From contig JAAXHH010000011.1 in the NCBI GenBank assembly GCA_012270975.1, positions 126,381 through 190,380 on the forward strand: a DNA stretch of 64,000 nucleotides, in the 5' to 3' direction. Each line of letters opens with the position of its first letter. Position 1 is the first letter of the stretch. This document shows, one piece after another, positions 20,208 through 29,963 of this stretch. Position numbers and translations under genes: made by a program. The notes under the pieces are model-generated. The model was not told the origin of the DNA, ran no database searches, and worked only from the letters and a program-made list of their open reading frames with translations. Origin of the DNA: Candidatus Latescibacterota bacterium. GTDB lineage: Bacteria > JAAXHH01.

Positions 20208-23200
20208 TTGAAGAAATGGCGTCGATATGTAACAGCCGGAGCGGTCGTGTTTACGACGGCGCTTGCCCTGGGGGTCGCTCAATACCTCACGGCGTTGCCG
20301 GACGCCCCGGCAAGATCCGCGGCGACTCAGGGGACCCCGATCCCGAACGAGTTGGCCCTAGACGAAAGACAGGATGCCTATATTGGCGGCCAGACCTACA
20401 TGGCCATCATGAACTCGGAAATCACCGATACCTACACCGGCGTGGGCTGGCGGGGATCGGGCCGTTCCATGAGTCCCACGATGGGCTTCCCGTCGTACAC
20501 GTTTCCCGCGGGCGGGTTGGACGCGCCGCTGTGGGCGTCGGCCTTCGGGATCACGGCCTATCAGCCCAACGCCGTGGCCGGCATGCCCATCAGCCGTGCC
20601 GAAGGCGATTTCATCGGTACCACCAACGTTTACCGTGCGCCGCCTCATCAGCGCGAGCAAGCGCCCCAGGGCTTCTGGTCCGATCAGGGTGGATCGATGA
20701 GCCCGGGTTTTGCGGCTGGCACCGTGGGACCTGGCGGTTACCGCGAGCCGTTCATTACGGAAACGACGTTCAATACGAATGCCGGAATCCGTGTCCAGCG
20801 TCAGTCGTACAGCTTCAGCTACGGCTACGGCCATACGAATGATTTCATACTGCTGCGTCACGTGCTGCACGTGCACGGTGATGTCGATGTGAATCAGGAC
20901 GGCACGCTGGAAGAGCAAGGCGTTACGATCAAGAACTTCCTGATCATCTTCAACTACGACTTCGATATTCCCTGGACGAACAACCCACTCCTGACCGGTG
21001 GGGCGATCGGCGGCGGAACCGGCTCCGACGACAAGCAGCCGCCCGCCATGTTCAGCCGTGTGATGCCTCTCGCCGTGCCGGAAGGGCTGATCAACTCGGG
21101 TCGTTACAATCAGGCTCCCTTCGACGAACGGTTCTATTCGGGTCTGGTCACCATGTTTGACGAAGACAATCCGAACCACCCGGGGATCGATTCCTACGTG
21201 TGGAATACGACCAACGGTAACTTCAATCCGTTGCACGTGGGCGAAGCCTCCCTGCTGGTCCTGGAAGGTTCCGGCGACGATGATATGTACGGGGACCTGA
21301 ACAACGTCGCGGCGCTGGATATCTACGACGCGCCTTCCGTCGGCCTGTTCAATACCCACGAATGGTGGATCGCCGACCTCAGGACCGTTTTCGGCTGGTA
21401 CGAGGGTTCCCTTACCAAGTACCTCGAGAACAAGAAGGTAAACGTTCCGGGCGGAAGCAGTTCACCGCATCCTGATCTCTTCACCAGCGGCGGTCCGCTT
21501 GAAAGAAACACCGATATCAGTACTTGGACTGCCAAGACGCAGCCGGGCGGTACGGCCGCGGGCATGGGACTGATGTGGGGCGACCCGCGTAACCTGACCC
21601 AGTCCGGTAACCCCGGCGTGGCCAATGGTGTGCAGCCTGGTCAGTACGACAGCTTTACGCTCTTCGATCTCGACGGCGTGTTCGCCGGCATCGTGCCCGA
21701 TCCGTACAACGGAAGCGACACGAAGGAAGAGACCTCGGGCGCCGGTTGTATCCGCAACGCCCTTGGGTGGGGCCCCTACACCAAGGCGCCCGGCGAGGAT
21801 CTGACCATATGGCACGCTGATGTCGTCGGCGCCGGCAAGGACGGCACCTACGACGTGTACCTCCGCGCCATGGACGTGTGGATGCAGCGGAAGTACAACA
21901 TGGCCAACAACACGTACTACTGGGACGGCTCCAATGACCGTACCATCCCCATGTACGCCGCGGATGGTTCCGTCATGCGGGACGGCGCCGGCGCAGTCAT
22001 GACCGTGACGCACGAATTCGGTCGCGGCGCCGACAGCGGCGCGCTGTTCCACCCTGCGCCTCCTCCCACCCTGTCGGTCTTCCCGACCGCCAACGGTACG
22101 ATCGCGCTGGCGTGGGCCAACAATGCGGAAACGGCCATCGATCCGGGCCGGGGCGTCGTGGACTTCGCGAAGTACCGCGTGTACCGCGCTTCCGGTTTCA
22201 TCGATCAGTTCCCGACCGCCACGGTCGCCCATGATGTCGGTTACAACAGTACGGTGATTCCGCCGAACCTCGGTCTGAGCGACGGCGCCTCCCCGGTTAC
22301 GGACGTGACCGATCCGACGGTCGCCGCGGTGAAACAGGGCCATCCGTACGCCCGGTTCATCCACGAAGGGCTGACGCTCGGCGCCGATTACAACATCGGC
22401 CGGGTGTACGACTTCGTGGCCGACGACCTGGTGAAGCGCTTCGCGGCGCCGAACTTCTCCGGTCCGTACGTCCAGATCGCTGAATTCGGCGGCGGCGGCA
22501 ATCAGACCAACAGCCTGAATCCGCCGGAGTCCGTTTCCTATCCGAACCCGTATCCGGCTGGCAACAGGCTGCCGGGTTTCGAGGATGATTTCATCGAGAC
22601 CAAGCCCAGTTCGGCGCAGATCGTCGAAGCGAACAACGCCCTGGGCGCCACGACGGCTATCGCCACCAGCTTCTCGGATCGCTATCCTGATGCCATCGGA
22701 TCCGGCGACGCGCAGATTACCAGTGTCGGCGGCATTGCCACCGATCCCCGCCTGGTTGGCAAGAGCGGTTACATGTTCGAAGATCGCTCCGTGCTGATCG
22801 GGTTCAGTTACTGGTACTACGTGGCCGCGGTGGATAACGAAAGCGCGCAGCAGCACGATTTCGACAACTACGTCTCGGATCAGGGCTCTTCGCAGCGCGT
22901 GATCACCCGTACCATCAGCGGTCTCGAGAGTTTCTACACGATGAACGCGAACGGGACGGACGGACGCTGGCACGGTCAGTATCCCTACCGGGGTCTGACG
23001 GTGGGTCCGCAGGTTCCGGGACAAGACGTCATCCCGACGACCGTGGTCCGTAACGACGTGGTCGGCGGCGTAGCGGAATTCGAGAATACGATTACCGTCG
23101 CGCCGAACCCCTTCGTCTTCCAGGCCCAGTGGGATCTGGCAACGAAGTCGCAAACCGTCAAGTTCTTCAACGCTCCTGTACCATCCCGCATCACGATCTT

Positions 23201-23396
23201 CGATTCAGCCGGCCTGCAGGTAAAGCAGTTCTCCGTGCCGGGTGACCAGACTACGACGATCGGCGGCGTGACGGACTGGGATCTGAAGAACGATTCCAAC
23301 GTACCGGTTTCCAGCGGTCTGTACATCTGTGTGGTTGAAGCCGAAATCGGTGGCGTGAACTACGCGAAAACGTTGAAACTCTACGTCCGGCGGTAA
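20208..23396 (+). CDS. Large secreted protein with FnIII-like and C-terminal FlgD/T9SS-sorting-like domains
   Basis: A 1,062-residue exported protein of unknown function. I place the start at TTG 20208, six bases after AAGGAGG; it gives a basic then hydrophobic leader (KKWRRYVTAGAVVFTTALALG). The long N-terminal part has no recognised enzyme motif. A fibronectin-III-like module is suggested near residues 620-700 (LSVFPTANGTIALAWANN). The last 90 residues start with TVAPNPFVF and end in a WDLKNDSNVPVSSGLYI pattern, as in FlgD-Ig folds or type IX secretion tails. Its place between a TonB receptor and a PorV-like protein supports surface delivery. The frame is open upstream, but that start lacks a ribosome-binding site. 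Confidence 0.8.
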   Translation: MKKWRRYVTAGAVVFTTALALGVAQYLTALPDAPARSAATQGTPIPNELALDERQDAYIGGQTYMAIMNSEITDTYTGVGWRGSGRSMSPTMGFPSYTFPAGGLDAPLWASAFGITAYQPNAVAGMPISRAEGDFIGTTNVYRAPPHQREQAPQGFWSDQGGSMSPGFAAGTVGPGGYREPFITETTFNTNAGIRVQRQSYSFSYGYGHTNDFILLRHVLHVHGDVDVNQDGTLEEQGVTIKNFLIIFNYDFDIPWTNNPLLTGGAIGGGTGSDDKQPPAMFSRVMPLAVPEGLINSGRYNQAPFDERFYSGLVTMFDEDNPNHPGIDSYVWNTTNGNFNPLHVGEASLLVLEGSGDDDMYGDLNNVAALDIYDAPSVGLFNTHEWWIADLRTVFGWYEGSLTKYLENKKVNVPGGSSSPHPDLFTSGGPLERNTDISTWTAKTQPGGTAAGMGLMWGDPRNLTQSGNPGVANGVQPGQYDSFTLFDLDGVFAGIVPDPYNGSDTKEETSGAGCIRNALGWGPYTKAPGEDLTIWHADVVGAGKDGTYDVYLRAMDVWMQRKYNMANNTYYWDGSNDRTIPMYAADGSVMRDGAGAVMTVTHEFGRGADSGALFHPAPPPTLSVFPTANGTIALAWANNAETAIDPGRGVVDFAKYRVYRASGFIDQFPTATVAHDVGYNSTVIPPNLGLSDGASPVTDVTDPTVAAVKQGHPYARFIHEGLTLGADYNIGRVYDFVADDLVKRFAAPNFSGPYVQIAEFGGGGNQTNSLNPPESVSYPNPYPAGNRLPGFEDDFIETKPSSAQIVEANNALGATTAIATSFSDRYPDAIGSGDAQITSVGGIATDPRLVGKSGYMFEDRSVLIGFSYWYYVAAVDNESAQQHDFDNYVSDQGSSQRVITRTISGLESFYTMNANGTDGRWHGQYPYRGLTVGPQVPGQDVIPTTVVRNDVVGGVAEFENTITVAPNPFVFQAQWDLATKSQTVKFFNAPVPSRITIFDSAGLQVKQFSVPGDQTTTIGGVTDWDLKNDSNVPVSSGLYICVVEAEIGGVNYAKTLKLYVRR

Positions 23397-23421
23397 ACAG
23401 CGGTTACGTCCTGCGCCATGG

Positions 23422-23439
23422 GCCATGACGGGTCATGGC
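23422..23439. other. Intergenic hairpin before the PorV-like gene
   Basis: GCCATGA (23422-23428) pairs with TCATGGC (23433-23439) around CGGG. A further GCGCCATG at 23413-23420 could pair instead with CATGGCGC at 23434-23441, so two alternative folds exist. No T-run follows. It lies in the short spacer upstream of the PorV-like ribosome-binding site. Confidence 0.6.
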
Positions 23440-23470
23440 GCGGGGCGGTCCGATTCAGGGAGGTTTTCTA

Positions 23471-24454
23471 ATGAGAGTATTGTTTCGCTGGGGCGTGGTA
23501 ACCGGACTGCTGATGGCACTGGCAGCGCCGGTACATGCTCAGGTTTCCAAGGGTGGAACCGCCGCGACCAAGTTTCTGACGCAGGATGCCAGCGCCCGCG
23601 TCGCGGGAGTTGGCTCGTCCGCCACGTCCTATACGGATCTGGGCGCGTTCTCCGCTCTGACGAACCAGGCTACCATGGTGTTCGTCGAGGGCCGAGGCGC
23701 GGTCGGCGTCTCCTATACCCCGTATTTCGCGGAAATGACGCTGTTCAGCGCGGGTCTGGTGTGGAATCTCGGCGACAACGGCGCGGTTGGTCTGAGTGTG
23801 CATTCGCTGCTTTCGGGCGACATACCCTATACCACCTCCGGTGACCCGACGGGTCAATTCGCCAATCAGGGCCAGAACTTTTCGGTGACGGATCTGGCCA
23901 TCGGTCCGAGCTACGCACGTCGTCTGACGGACTCCTTCGCGGTCGGCGGATCGCTGAAGTTCATCTCGGAAGGCACGAGCGGCGCGGGTGATGACGACTA
24001 CACCAGTCGGGCCGTGGCTGTCGACGTGGGCACCATCTATACTACGGATTTCCGTAATTTCCGTATCGGCGCCTCGTTCCAGAACTTCGGTCCGGACATG
24101 CAGTTCATCGAAGATTCGAGTGCTCGTGACCAGTTGCCCACGACGTTCCGTATCGGTTTCGCCGGTGAACCGGCCGAACTGCCGGTGGGAAGCGTAATGC
24201 TCAGCGCCGAACTGTGGAAGCTTCGCGAGTTCGATTCTGTACTCAATCTGGGTATTGAGTGGTGGGTTAACGACTACATCGCGGGCCGCGTCGGCTGGAA
24301 AGCCGGATACAGCGGCGGCCAGGATGAAGGCGTTTCCGCTGGCGCCGGTCTCCGGTTCAGCCAGGGTGAATTGAGCCTTAATGTCGATTACGCGTATACG
24401 CAGTTCGAACTTCTGGACGATCTGCATCGCGTGTCCGTCGGTGTGGGCTTCTAA
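23471..24454 (+). CDS. PorV/PorQ-family outer-membrane beta-barrel protein
   Basis: A 327-residue protein with a clear signal peptide (cleavage after PVHAQ, near residue 24). The segments GTAATKFLTQDASARVAGVG and GAFSALTNQATM match the start of the PorV/PorQ family. The rest alternates polar and hydrophobic residues as in a FadL-like barrel and ends in a typical terminal strand (VSVGVGF). In Bacteroidota, PorV shuttles type IX secretion cargo to the surface; whether this one does so is inferred from the Ig-like tail of the upstream protein. AGGGAGG precedes the ATG at 23471. Confidence 0.82.
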   Translation: MRVLFRWGVVTGLLMALAAPVHAQVSKGGTAATKFLTQDASARVAGVGSSATSYTDLGAFSALTNQATMVFVEGRGAVGVSYTPYFAEMTLFSAGLVWNLGDNGAVGLSVHSLLSGDIPYTTSGDPTGQFANQGQNFSVTDLAIGPSYARRLTDSFAVGGSLKFISEGTSGAGDDDYTSRAVAVDVGTIYTTDFRNFRIGASFQNFGPDMQFIEDSSARDQLPTTFRIGFAGEPAELPVGSVMLSAELWKLREFDSVLNLGIEWWVNDYIAGRVGWKAGYSGGQDEGVSAGAGLRFSQGELSLNVDYAYTQFELLDDLHRVSVGVGF

Positions 24455-24507
24455 ACACCAAGCCAGAGTACACGGATGGATGTAAGAAATATCGTTAGCT
24501 GAAGCAC

Positions 24508-24547
24508 CAGGAGAATCCCTCAGTCCGTTCGATGAGGGATTCTCCTG
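24508..24547. other. Perfect 15-bp intergenic stem-loop after the PorV-like gene
   Basis: CAGGAGAATCCCTCA (24508-24522) pairs perfectly with 24533-24547 around a 10-base loop. It has no T-run. It lies between the PorV-like gene and the cytochrome gene and could be a bidirectional or Rho-assisted terminator, or an mRNA-stabilising element. Confidence 0.85.
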
Positions 24548-24582
24548 TGTAGAGGAAAGAAAAAGACGGCGGGGAGTATTCG

Positions 24583-26490
24583 ATGGGATCGAAAGCGAGA
24601 CACATTCCGGCATGTTGGCATGCGTTAAGGGTTCTTGTCATCGTTTGCGTTGCGTCAGCGAGCGTTTCCACCGGCCTGGACGCCATGGCCATAGAGTTGA
24701 GCGGCATCGTCATCGATGGGAAAGACCCCATACCGGGTGTCCGCGTGCGCGAGCACGGCAAGCCGGATTTCGTGCTCACCGATTCCAATGGAAGGTTCAC
24801 CCTGAATATCCTTGAAGAACCCGTGCAGCACTACGCCGTAACGGCAGGCAAGGAAGGCTGGTTGAACGGCGGCGTCATGATAGATCCCAAAACATCCTAT
24901 ACAACGATCATATTGCAAAAAGTACCCGAAGAGAAAGACGACTCCTACGATTTCATCACTCCCCACAAATCGCTGGTCGATCTGCGCGAGGAGCCGGAGG
25001 AACTGGAGCGGCTGAGGGCGCAGTCCCACACCGGCTTCGAAGAGGGGTGCAACCTCTGCCATTTCGAACCGACCTGTTATCTCTGCCATAGAGACCTCTA
25101 CGATCAGTGGAGCACTTCGCAGCATGCGAAAGGCGTGGACAACCCATGGACCCTGAATCTCTACGACGGTACGGATGCGGACGGCAATGAGAACGTGGGG
25201 CCGGGTTTCAGGCTGGATTTCCCCGACGAAGCCGGAGAATGCGCCGACTGCCACGCGCCGTCGGCCGCCGTCGACGCGCCGGGGAATACCGATTTGAGGG
25301 TGGTGTACAATCGTTCGCTGGCCTATCCGACCGTCCAGGACTACAAGACGCTTGAACGCATGGAGTACGAAAGACTGGCCGGTTCGGTCGACGGTGCGGG
25401 GATACATTGCGATTTCTGCCACAAGATACAGCACGTGGACGTCAATGATCACGCGGGCGTGAATGGATCGATCACCCTGAACCTGGTGGCCATGGAAGAG
25501 GAAAGGCAGGCCCGGCTCATCAAGGGGAAGTTCCCGCCGATATTCGTCTACGGACCCTATGACGACGTCATCAACTTCACACCGTTACCCGGTTCGTCCA
25601 ATACCTCGCCCATGGTGGCGAGCTACAATCCGCTCTATACGAGCAGCGACTACTGCTCCGCATGCCACCAGCACAAGAACAAGCACGGCCTACCGTTCAT
25701 GGATACGTACCGGGAATGGAAGGAAAGTCCCTATTCCGCCATGGGCATCGAGTGTCAGGACTGCCACATGAAGCCGGAGGCCGACGGTTTCACCTATGGT
25801 TCTTTCGTAAACGGCGATGCGGAGAAGTTCTGGACACCCATCGGATACCGGGATCCGACCACCGTGAAAACACACGGGTTTCCGGGGGCCACGGAAGAGC
25901 TCCTGCCGAACGCCGCCACCCTGGCCATCGACGCCGTTGTTTCCGACGGCCTGCTGACGGTGACCGTGGACGTGCGTAACGTCAATACCGGTCACCATAT
26001 TCCGTCGGGTATCACCATACGGAATATGCTGTTGCTCGTCACGCCCGTTCTCGCGAACGGCGATACCCTGCGTTATGCCGGAGATCAGCGCGTCCCGGTC
26101 TACGGCGGCGAAGGCGATCTGGCCGAAGGCAATTACGCGGGCTATCCGGGCAAGGGATTCGCCCTGGTTTTCGGTGATGACGCGGGCAACACGCACGTCA
26201 TGGACTGGCAGGCGACCCGCATTGTTGAAGACACGCGAATCAAGGCGCGCGAAGCAGATCGTTCCGTGTATGTATTCGAAATGCCCCAGGGTGTCGATCG
26301 CGTGGATATCCAAACCGATCTGATCTATCGAAGAGCATTCAAACCGTTGGCGGATCTCAAGAAGTGGACTCAGAAAGATATGACCGTGGCTTCGGACGTC
26401 ACCACGGTAAGGCCGGTTGGACAACTTGAAGTTTCCACGCCTTCGAAAGGATTGAGCCTCCGCGATCGAATCAGGTCCTACTTTGATTGA
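24583..26490 (+). CDS. Exported hexaheme c-type cytochrome with N-terminal carboxypeptidase-regulatory-like domain
   Basis: A 635-residue exported protein with six CXXCH heme-attachment motifs at residues 156, 165, 220, 276, 358 and 391. A hydrophobic leader (about residues 15-37) would carry it to the periplasm or surface for heme attachment. A carboxypeptidase-regulatory-like domain (about 38-112, ELSGIVIDGKDPIPGVRV) precedes the heme region. The C-terminal 200 residues have no heme motif and look like beta-sandwich. The spread of motifs is like cytochrome c554/NapC-related multiheme proteins. Its redox partner is not visible here. GGGGAG precedes the ATG. Confidence 0.88.
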   Translation: MGSKARHIPACWHALRVLVIVCVASASVSTGLDAMAIELSGIVIDGKDPIPGVRVREHGKPDFVLTDSNGRFTLNILEEPVQHYAVTAGKEGWLNGGVMIDPKTSYTTIILQKVPEEKDDSYDFITPHKSLVDLREEPEELERLRAQSHTGFEEGCNLCHFEPTCYLCHRDLYDQWSTSQHAKGVDNPWTLNLYDGTDADGNENVGPGFRLDFPDEAGECADCHAPSAAVDAPGNTDLRVVYNRSLAYPTVQDYKTLERMEYERLAGSVDGAGIHCDFCHKIQHVDVNDHAGVNGSITLNLVAMEEERQARLIKGKFPPIFVYGPYDDVINFTPLPGSSNTSPMVASYNPLYTSSDYCSACHQHKNKHGLPFMDTYREWKESPYSAMGIECQDCHMKPEADGFTYGSFVNGDAEKFWTPIGYRDPTTVKTHGFPGATEELLPNAATLAIDAVVSDGLLTVTVDVRNVNTGHHIPSGITIRNMLLLVTPVLANGDTLRYAGDQRVPVYGGEGDLAEGNYAGYPGKGFALVFGDDAGNTHVMDWQATRIVEDTRIKAREADRSVYVFEMPQGVDRVDIQTDLIYRRAFKPLADLKKWTQKDMTVASDVTTVRPVGQLEVSTPSKGLSLRDRIRSYFD

Positions 26491-26589
26491 CGGGTACGGC
26501 ATGCACGGGTTGCCGATACGTACACCGGTACCGGACAACCTGTTCGGATTCTGAGACACCGTCCTTGACGCCGTACCTCACGACCGCCT

Positions 26590-28206
26590 ATGCGCAATGT
26601 CCTTCTCGCAGCCTTTTTGCTTTACACGCCTCTGCTTACGGACACCGGTCCATACCTCACGCACATTTCCGCCGTCCGTCAGGATGATGAAGCCAGGCAG
26701 CTGTCGCCCGAGGACGAGCAGCGTCTGCTCGACGACGTGATCTATTTCCGGCAGCAGATCGAAAACGACAAGAGCGAGCCCGCCAACTACTTCAACCTGG
26801 GCCTGGCAGCCGTTGCGCTGGATAAGCTGGCCACGGCTGAGGCGGCCTTCCAGGTCGTGGCCACGCTGCGTCCCGGGGACATCGATGCCCATTTCAATCT
26901 GGGCATGGTTTACGCCCGGCAGGACCGGTACGACGAAGCGATCGAGGCCTTCAGCCGTGTCGTGGAAATGGATCCCGATCGCCCCGAAGCGTATTATAAC
27001 CTGGGCCAGGCCTACCGGTTCTCCGGTCGATTGGTCGAATCGATAAAGTCGTTCGTCCAGGCGACGGACCGTGACCCCGACAACAGCCAGTTTCACTACG
27101 GCCGCGGGACCACGGAAGAGAAACTGGGGGCGTTGGCCGAGGCCGAGATCTCGTATAAAAACGCCGTATCCATCGATCCGGAATTCGTTGACGCCCGGTA
27201 TGCCCTGGGACGGGTGCTGTCGGATCAGCGGAAGTTCAATGAGGCGCGCGAAGCCTTTCGCGAGGCGCTTCGCGTGGATCCCCGCATGGCGTCGGCCCAT
27301 GTCCGGCTCGGTGAGATCGCGCTGAGCGAAGGCCGCGTCGATGAGGCGCTTCAGGCGTATGAGCAGGCCATGCGCATCGATGAAGATTCGGTGGAGGCGA
27401 TGGCCGGGCTGGCGCGGGCCGCGCTGAGGGCGGGACAGGCGGAAAGGGCGATATCGCTCTATCAGCGCGCCTTGCCCCTGGATCCCGAATCGGCGTCCCT
27501 GCACTACCATGCCGGTACGGCCTATGCGGGCGCCCAACGGCATGAAGAAGCCCTGGAAGCGTTTTCACGGGCGATCGAACTCAACCAGGCGTATCCCGAA
27601 CCCTATCTTGCTATCGGAAACACCTTGAACGCCATGGGAAGACAGGAAGATGCCCGTCGGTTTCTCGATACGTTTCAGCGGCTCAACGGGTTCAGGGAAG
27701 CGTTATCCGAAGCGGAGTCCCTGGTAAGGCTGAATCCGAGGGTGGCGGAAGTACACTACAACATGGCAACCGCGCTGACCCGGCTGGGCCGGTACGCGGA
27801 CGCCGTACGGGAATACAGGATTGCGACGGACCTGTCGCCTCGTTTCGTTCACGCCTTCAACAATCTGGGCGTGGCCTACGTGGAACTCGGCATGTTCGAT
27901 GAGGCCCGCGACGCTTACCAGCAGGCGATCCTGCTGGATTCCACCTACGTGGAAGCCTATACGAACCTGGCCTGGCTGTACGCAGAGCACGGGGAGGATC
28001 TGGAACGCGCGCTGGAGTTGGCAGACCGGGCGGTCAGGATCGCGCCGGCGGCGGTCTCCTACGAAACGCTGGCCATCGTTCGGAACGCGAGAGGAGACTA
28101 CGGCGGGGCGGACGAAGCGATGCGGGACGCGTTGCGATTCGAACCGGAAAATACGATAATGCGGCAGCGGTGGGAGCAGATGAGGAAGGATAGAAACGGT
28201 TCATGA
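26590..28206 (+). CDS. Tetratricopeptide-repeat protein, probably exported
   Basis: A 538-residue protein with a short hydrophobic leader, then about a dozen TPR units from residue 50 to the end. Typical pieces are NYFNLGLAAVALDKLATAE, DIDAHFNLGMVYARQDRYDEA and FVHAFNNLGVAYVELGMFDEA. TPR arrays are protein-interaction scaffolds; no catalytic domain is present. The start lacks a clear ribosome-binding site. It lies between the multiheme cytochrome and a beta-propeller lipoprotein in the same direction, so it may organise a complex of exported proteins. Confidence 0.9.
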   Translation: MRNVLLAAFLLYTPLLTDTGPYLTHISAVRQDDEARQLSPEDEQRLLDDVIYFRQQIENDKSEPANYFNLGLAAVALDKLATAEAAFQVVATLRPGDIDAHFNLGMVYARQDRYDEAIEAFSRVVEMDPDRPEAYYNLGQAYRFSGRLVESIKSFVQATDRDPDNSQFHYGRGTTEEKLGALAEAEISYKNAVSIDPEFVDARYALGRVLSDQRKFNEAREAFREALRVDPRMASAHVRLGEIALSEGRVDEALQAYEQAMRIDEDSVEAMAGLARAALRAGQAERAISLYQRALPLDPESASLHYHAGTAYAGAQRHEEALEAFSRAIELNQAYPEPYLAIGNTLNAMGRQEDARRFLDTFQRLNGFREALSEAESLVRLNPRVAEVHYNMATALTRLGRYADAVREYRIATDLSPRFVHAFNNLGVAYVELGMFDEARDAYQQAILLDSTYVEAYTNLAWLYAEHGEDLERALELADRAVRIAPAAVSYETLAIVRNARGDYGGADEAMRDALRFEPENTIMRQRWEQMRKDRNGS

Positions 28207-28231
28207 TTCACCAATCTGGAAGGAGCAGCGA

Positions 28232-29389
28232 ATGAGGCGGGTGACGGCGGGGTCGTGGCCGTTCCTGGCGGCGGTATTGGCGCCGGCGGTTCTGATGACG
28301 GCAGTACTGGCGACAGGCTGTGGCGAAGCGCGCGACGACGGGATGTGGCGCGGCAGAATAGACGTGGTTGCCGGTGTCTCGAGGGTCATCAGCGACGCGC
28401 CCATCCTGCACCCGCCCGATCAGACGGCGGACGCCGCGCTGGTAGAAGACATGGTGATCGACGGGCGCGAGGATCGCTCCTTTACGTCGGTCTTCGGGAT
28501 CACGACGGACCGGAACGGCAACATATTCGTGGCCGATTCGGAACAGAAGCGCATACAGAAATTCGATGAAGCCGGCAGGTTTCTTACGTCCGTGGGATCG
28601 GATGGCGTGGGCCCGACGCAATTCAGGTCACCGGTGGACATGGCCCTGGACGACGACGGAAGACTGTTCGTGGTGGACAGCGAACTCGACCGGGTGACGG
28701 TGTTCAATCCCGACCTGAGCTTCGCGGACATATGGCAGACGCAGGTCTCGAAACCCCGTCTCATCCGAATCGATGCCGAGGGCAACATACTCCTATTCGT
28801 GCTGACGCAGCACGACCTGATCTACAAATTCACGCCGGAAGGCGAACCGATCGACAAGTTCTACAATCCCATGGAGACCCTGAGGCGCACCGGCACCCTG
28901 AAAGAGTTCATCGCCTATTCGGACGCGGCCATGGAAACGACGGAGGACGGATACGTCATCGTCTCGGCGAGACATCCCTACTGGATACGCAAATTCGACC
29001 GGGTGAACGGACTGGAGCTGGAATTCAACCGGACCACTTCGTTTCAGATGACGCCGCTGGCGCGGTGGACGACCACGCAGACTCCGCCTCCCGTCGGCCT
29101 GTCCGGCGGACTGGCCGTACTGCCCGACGGCCGCGTCATGAACTCGATTCAGTACCAGGAGTTCGAACAGGTAGGTCTGAACGTCATGGGCATGCCTCAG
29201 TTGAAGATGACGAGACTGGATCGATGGTACGATTTCTTTACGCCTGAAGGCAAATGGGAAATGACGGCGCAGTTCGACGTCAGCGGTGTTCCGATGCACG
29301 TGGATCGGCAAGGCCGTATCTACTTTGCGGAGTTGGAGGAAGATCGGATCATCCGATATACCTTTGTTTTCCCGGAGGAGTTGAACTAG
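28232..29389 (+). CDS. NHL-repeat six-bladed beta-propeller lipoprotein
   Basis: A 385-residue protein with a lipoprotein-type leader ending LATGC near residue 30. The body carries NHL-like repeats (GITTDRNGNIFVADSEQKRIQKFD, shortened as ITTDRNGNIFVAD, then DMALDDDGRLFVVDSELDRV). These build a six-bladed propeller used for binding. No catalytic residues are recognised. AAGGAG lies seven bases before the ATG. Its TAG stop shares one base with the GTG start of the next gene, so the pair is coupled. Confidence 0.85.
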   Translation: MRRVTAGSWPFLAAVLAPAVLMTAVLATGCGEARDDGMWRGRIDVVAGVSRVISDAPILHPPDQTADAALVEDMVIDGREDRSFTSVFGITTDRNGNIFVADSEQKRIQKFDEAGRFLTSVGSDGVGPTQFRSPVDMALDDDGRLFVVDSELDRVTVFNPDLSFADIWQTQVSKPRLIRIDAEGNILLFVLTQHDLIYKFTPEGEPIDKFYNPMETLRRTGTLKEFIAYSDAAMETTEDGYVIVSARHPYWIRKFDRVNGLELEFNRTTSFQMTPLARWTTTQTPPPVGLSGGLAVLPDGRVMNSIQYQEFEQVGLNVMGMPQLKMTRLDRWYDFFTPEGKWEMTAQFDVSGVPMHVDRQGRIYFAELEEDRIIRYTFVFPEELN

Positions 29390-29916
29390 TGCGTCGAATC
29401 ATACCGGTCTTCCTTCTCTTGATCACGGTTCCGGGCTGCAACAGTGCGCCTGCGGACGACCAGGTGGCCGGCGGAACCTTCGTCGGCTATACGTTTTCCG
29501 AGCAGGCCGTCGTTGACGCCGCGCTGGATATGGAGGCCGGGCACACCCTGACCTTCAGGGCCTACGATCTCGGCGGCGACGCCCGGTTCGTGGCGTACGT
29601 CCAGCGGAAGATCTCGGGCGAGTACTACGCGGGCGTCCTTCGGCTGGAGATTGTGGATCCACAGGGCAACGTATACACGCATTATCACAACGCCGAAGCC
29701 GAAGCCATAGACCGTCCGATCATGTGGACCCGCCGCGTACCGGGCGTACATAACGTCGAGGTAGAGTTCTCCGCACGCGGAGACGAAAAAGCGCGCGCCA
29801 CCTTCGAGGTTCCTTTGATCAGGGAACCGGTATCGGGTTATCTCGTCGTTGGAGCCAGCCTGGGTGTTCTGCTCCTCGTGGCCATGGCCGTGGTACTGAT
29901 CAGAAAACGCCGTTGA
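29389..29916 (+). CDS. Small lipoprotein with C-terminal transmembrane helix, unknown function
   Basis: A 175-residue protein starting at GTG 29389, nine bases after GGAGGAG, overlapping the previous stop by one base. It has a lipobox-like LLITVPGC near residue 17, a beta-rich middle domain and a C-terminal hydrophobic helix (about 148-170) followed by RKRR. Having both lipid and helix anchors is unusual. I do not recognise the middle domain. The coupling suggests it works with the upstream beta-propeller lipoprotein. Confidence 0.75.
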   Translation: MRRIIPVFLLLITVPGCNSAPADDQVAGGTFVGYTFSEQAVVDAALDMEAGHTLTFRAYDLGGDARFVAYVQRKISGEYYAGVLRLEIVDPQGNVYTHYHNAEAEAIDRPIMWTRRVPGVHNVEVEFSARGDEKARATFEVPLIREPVSGYLVVGASLGVLLLVAMAVVLIRKRR

Positions 29917-29963
29917 CCCGGGCGCTGGCCGGGCGCATGGACGCTGGGAGGATCAGTAGTCTC

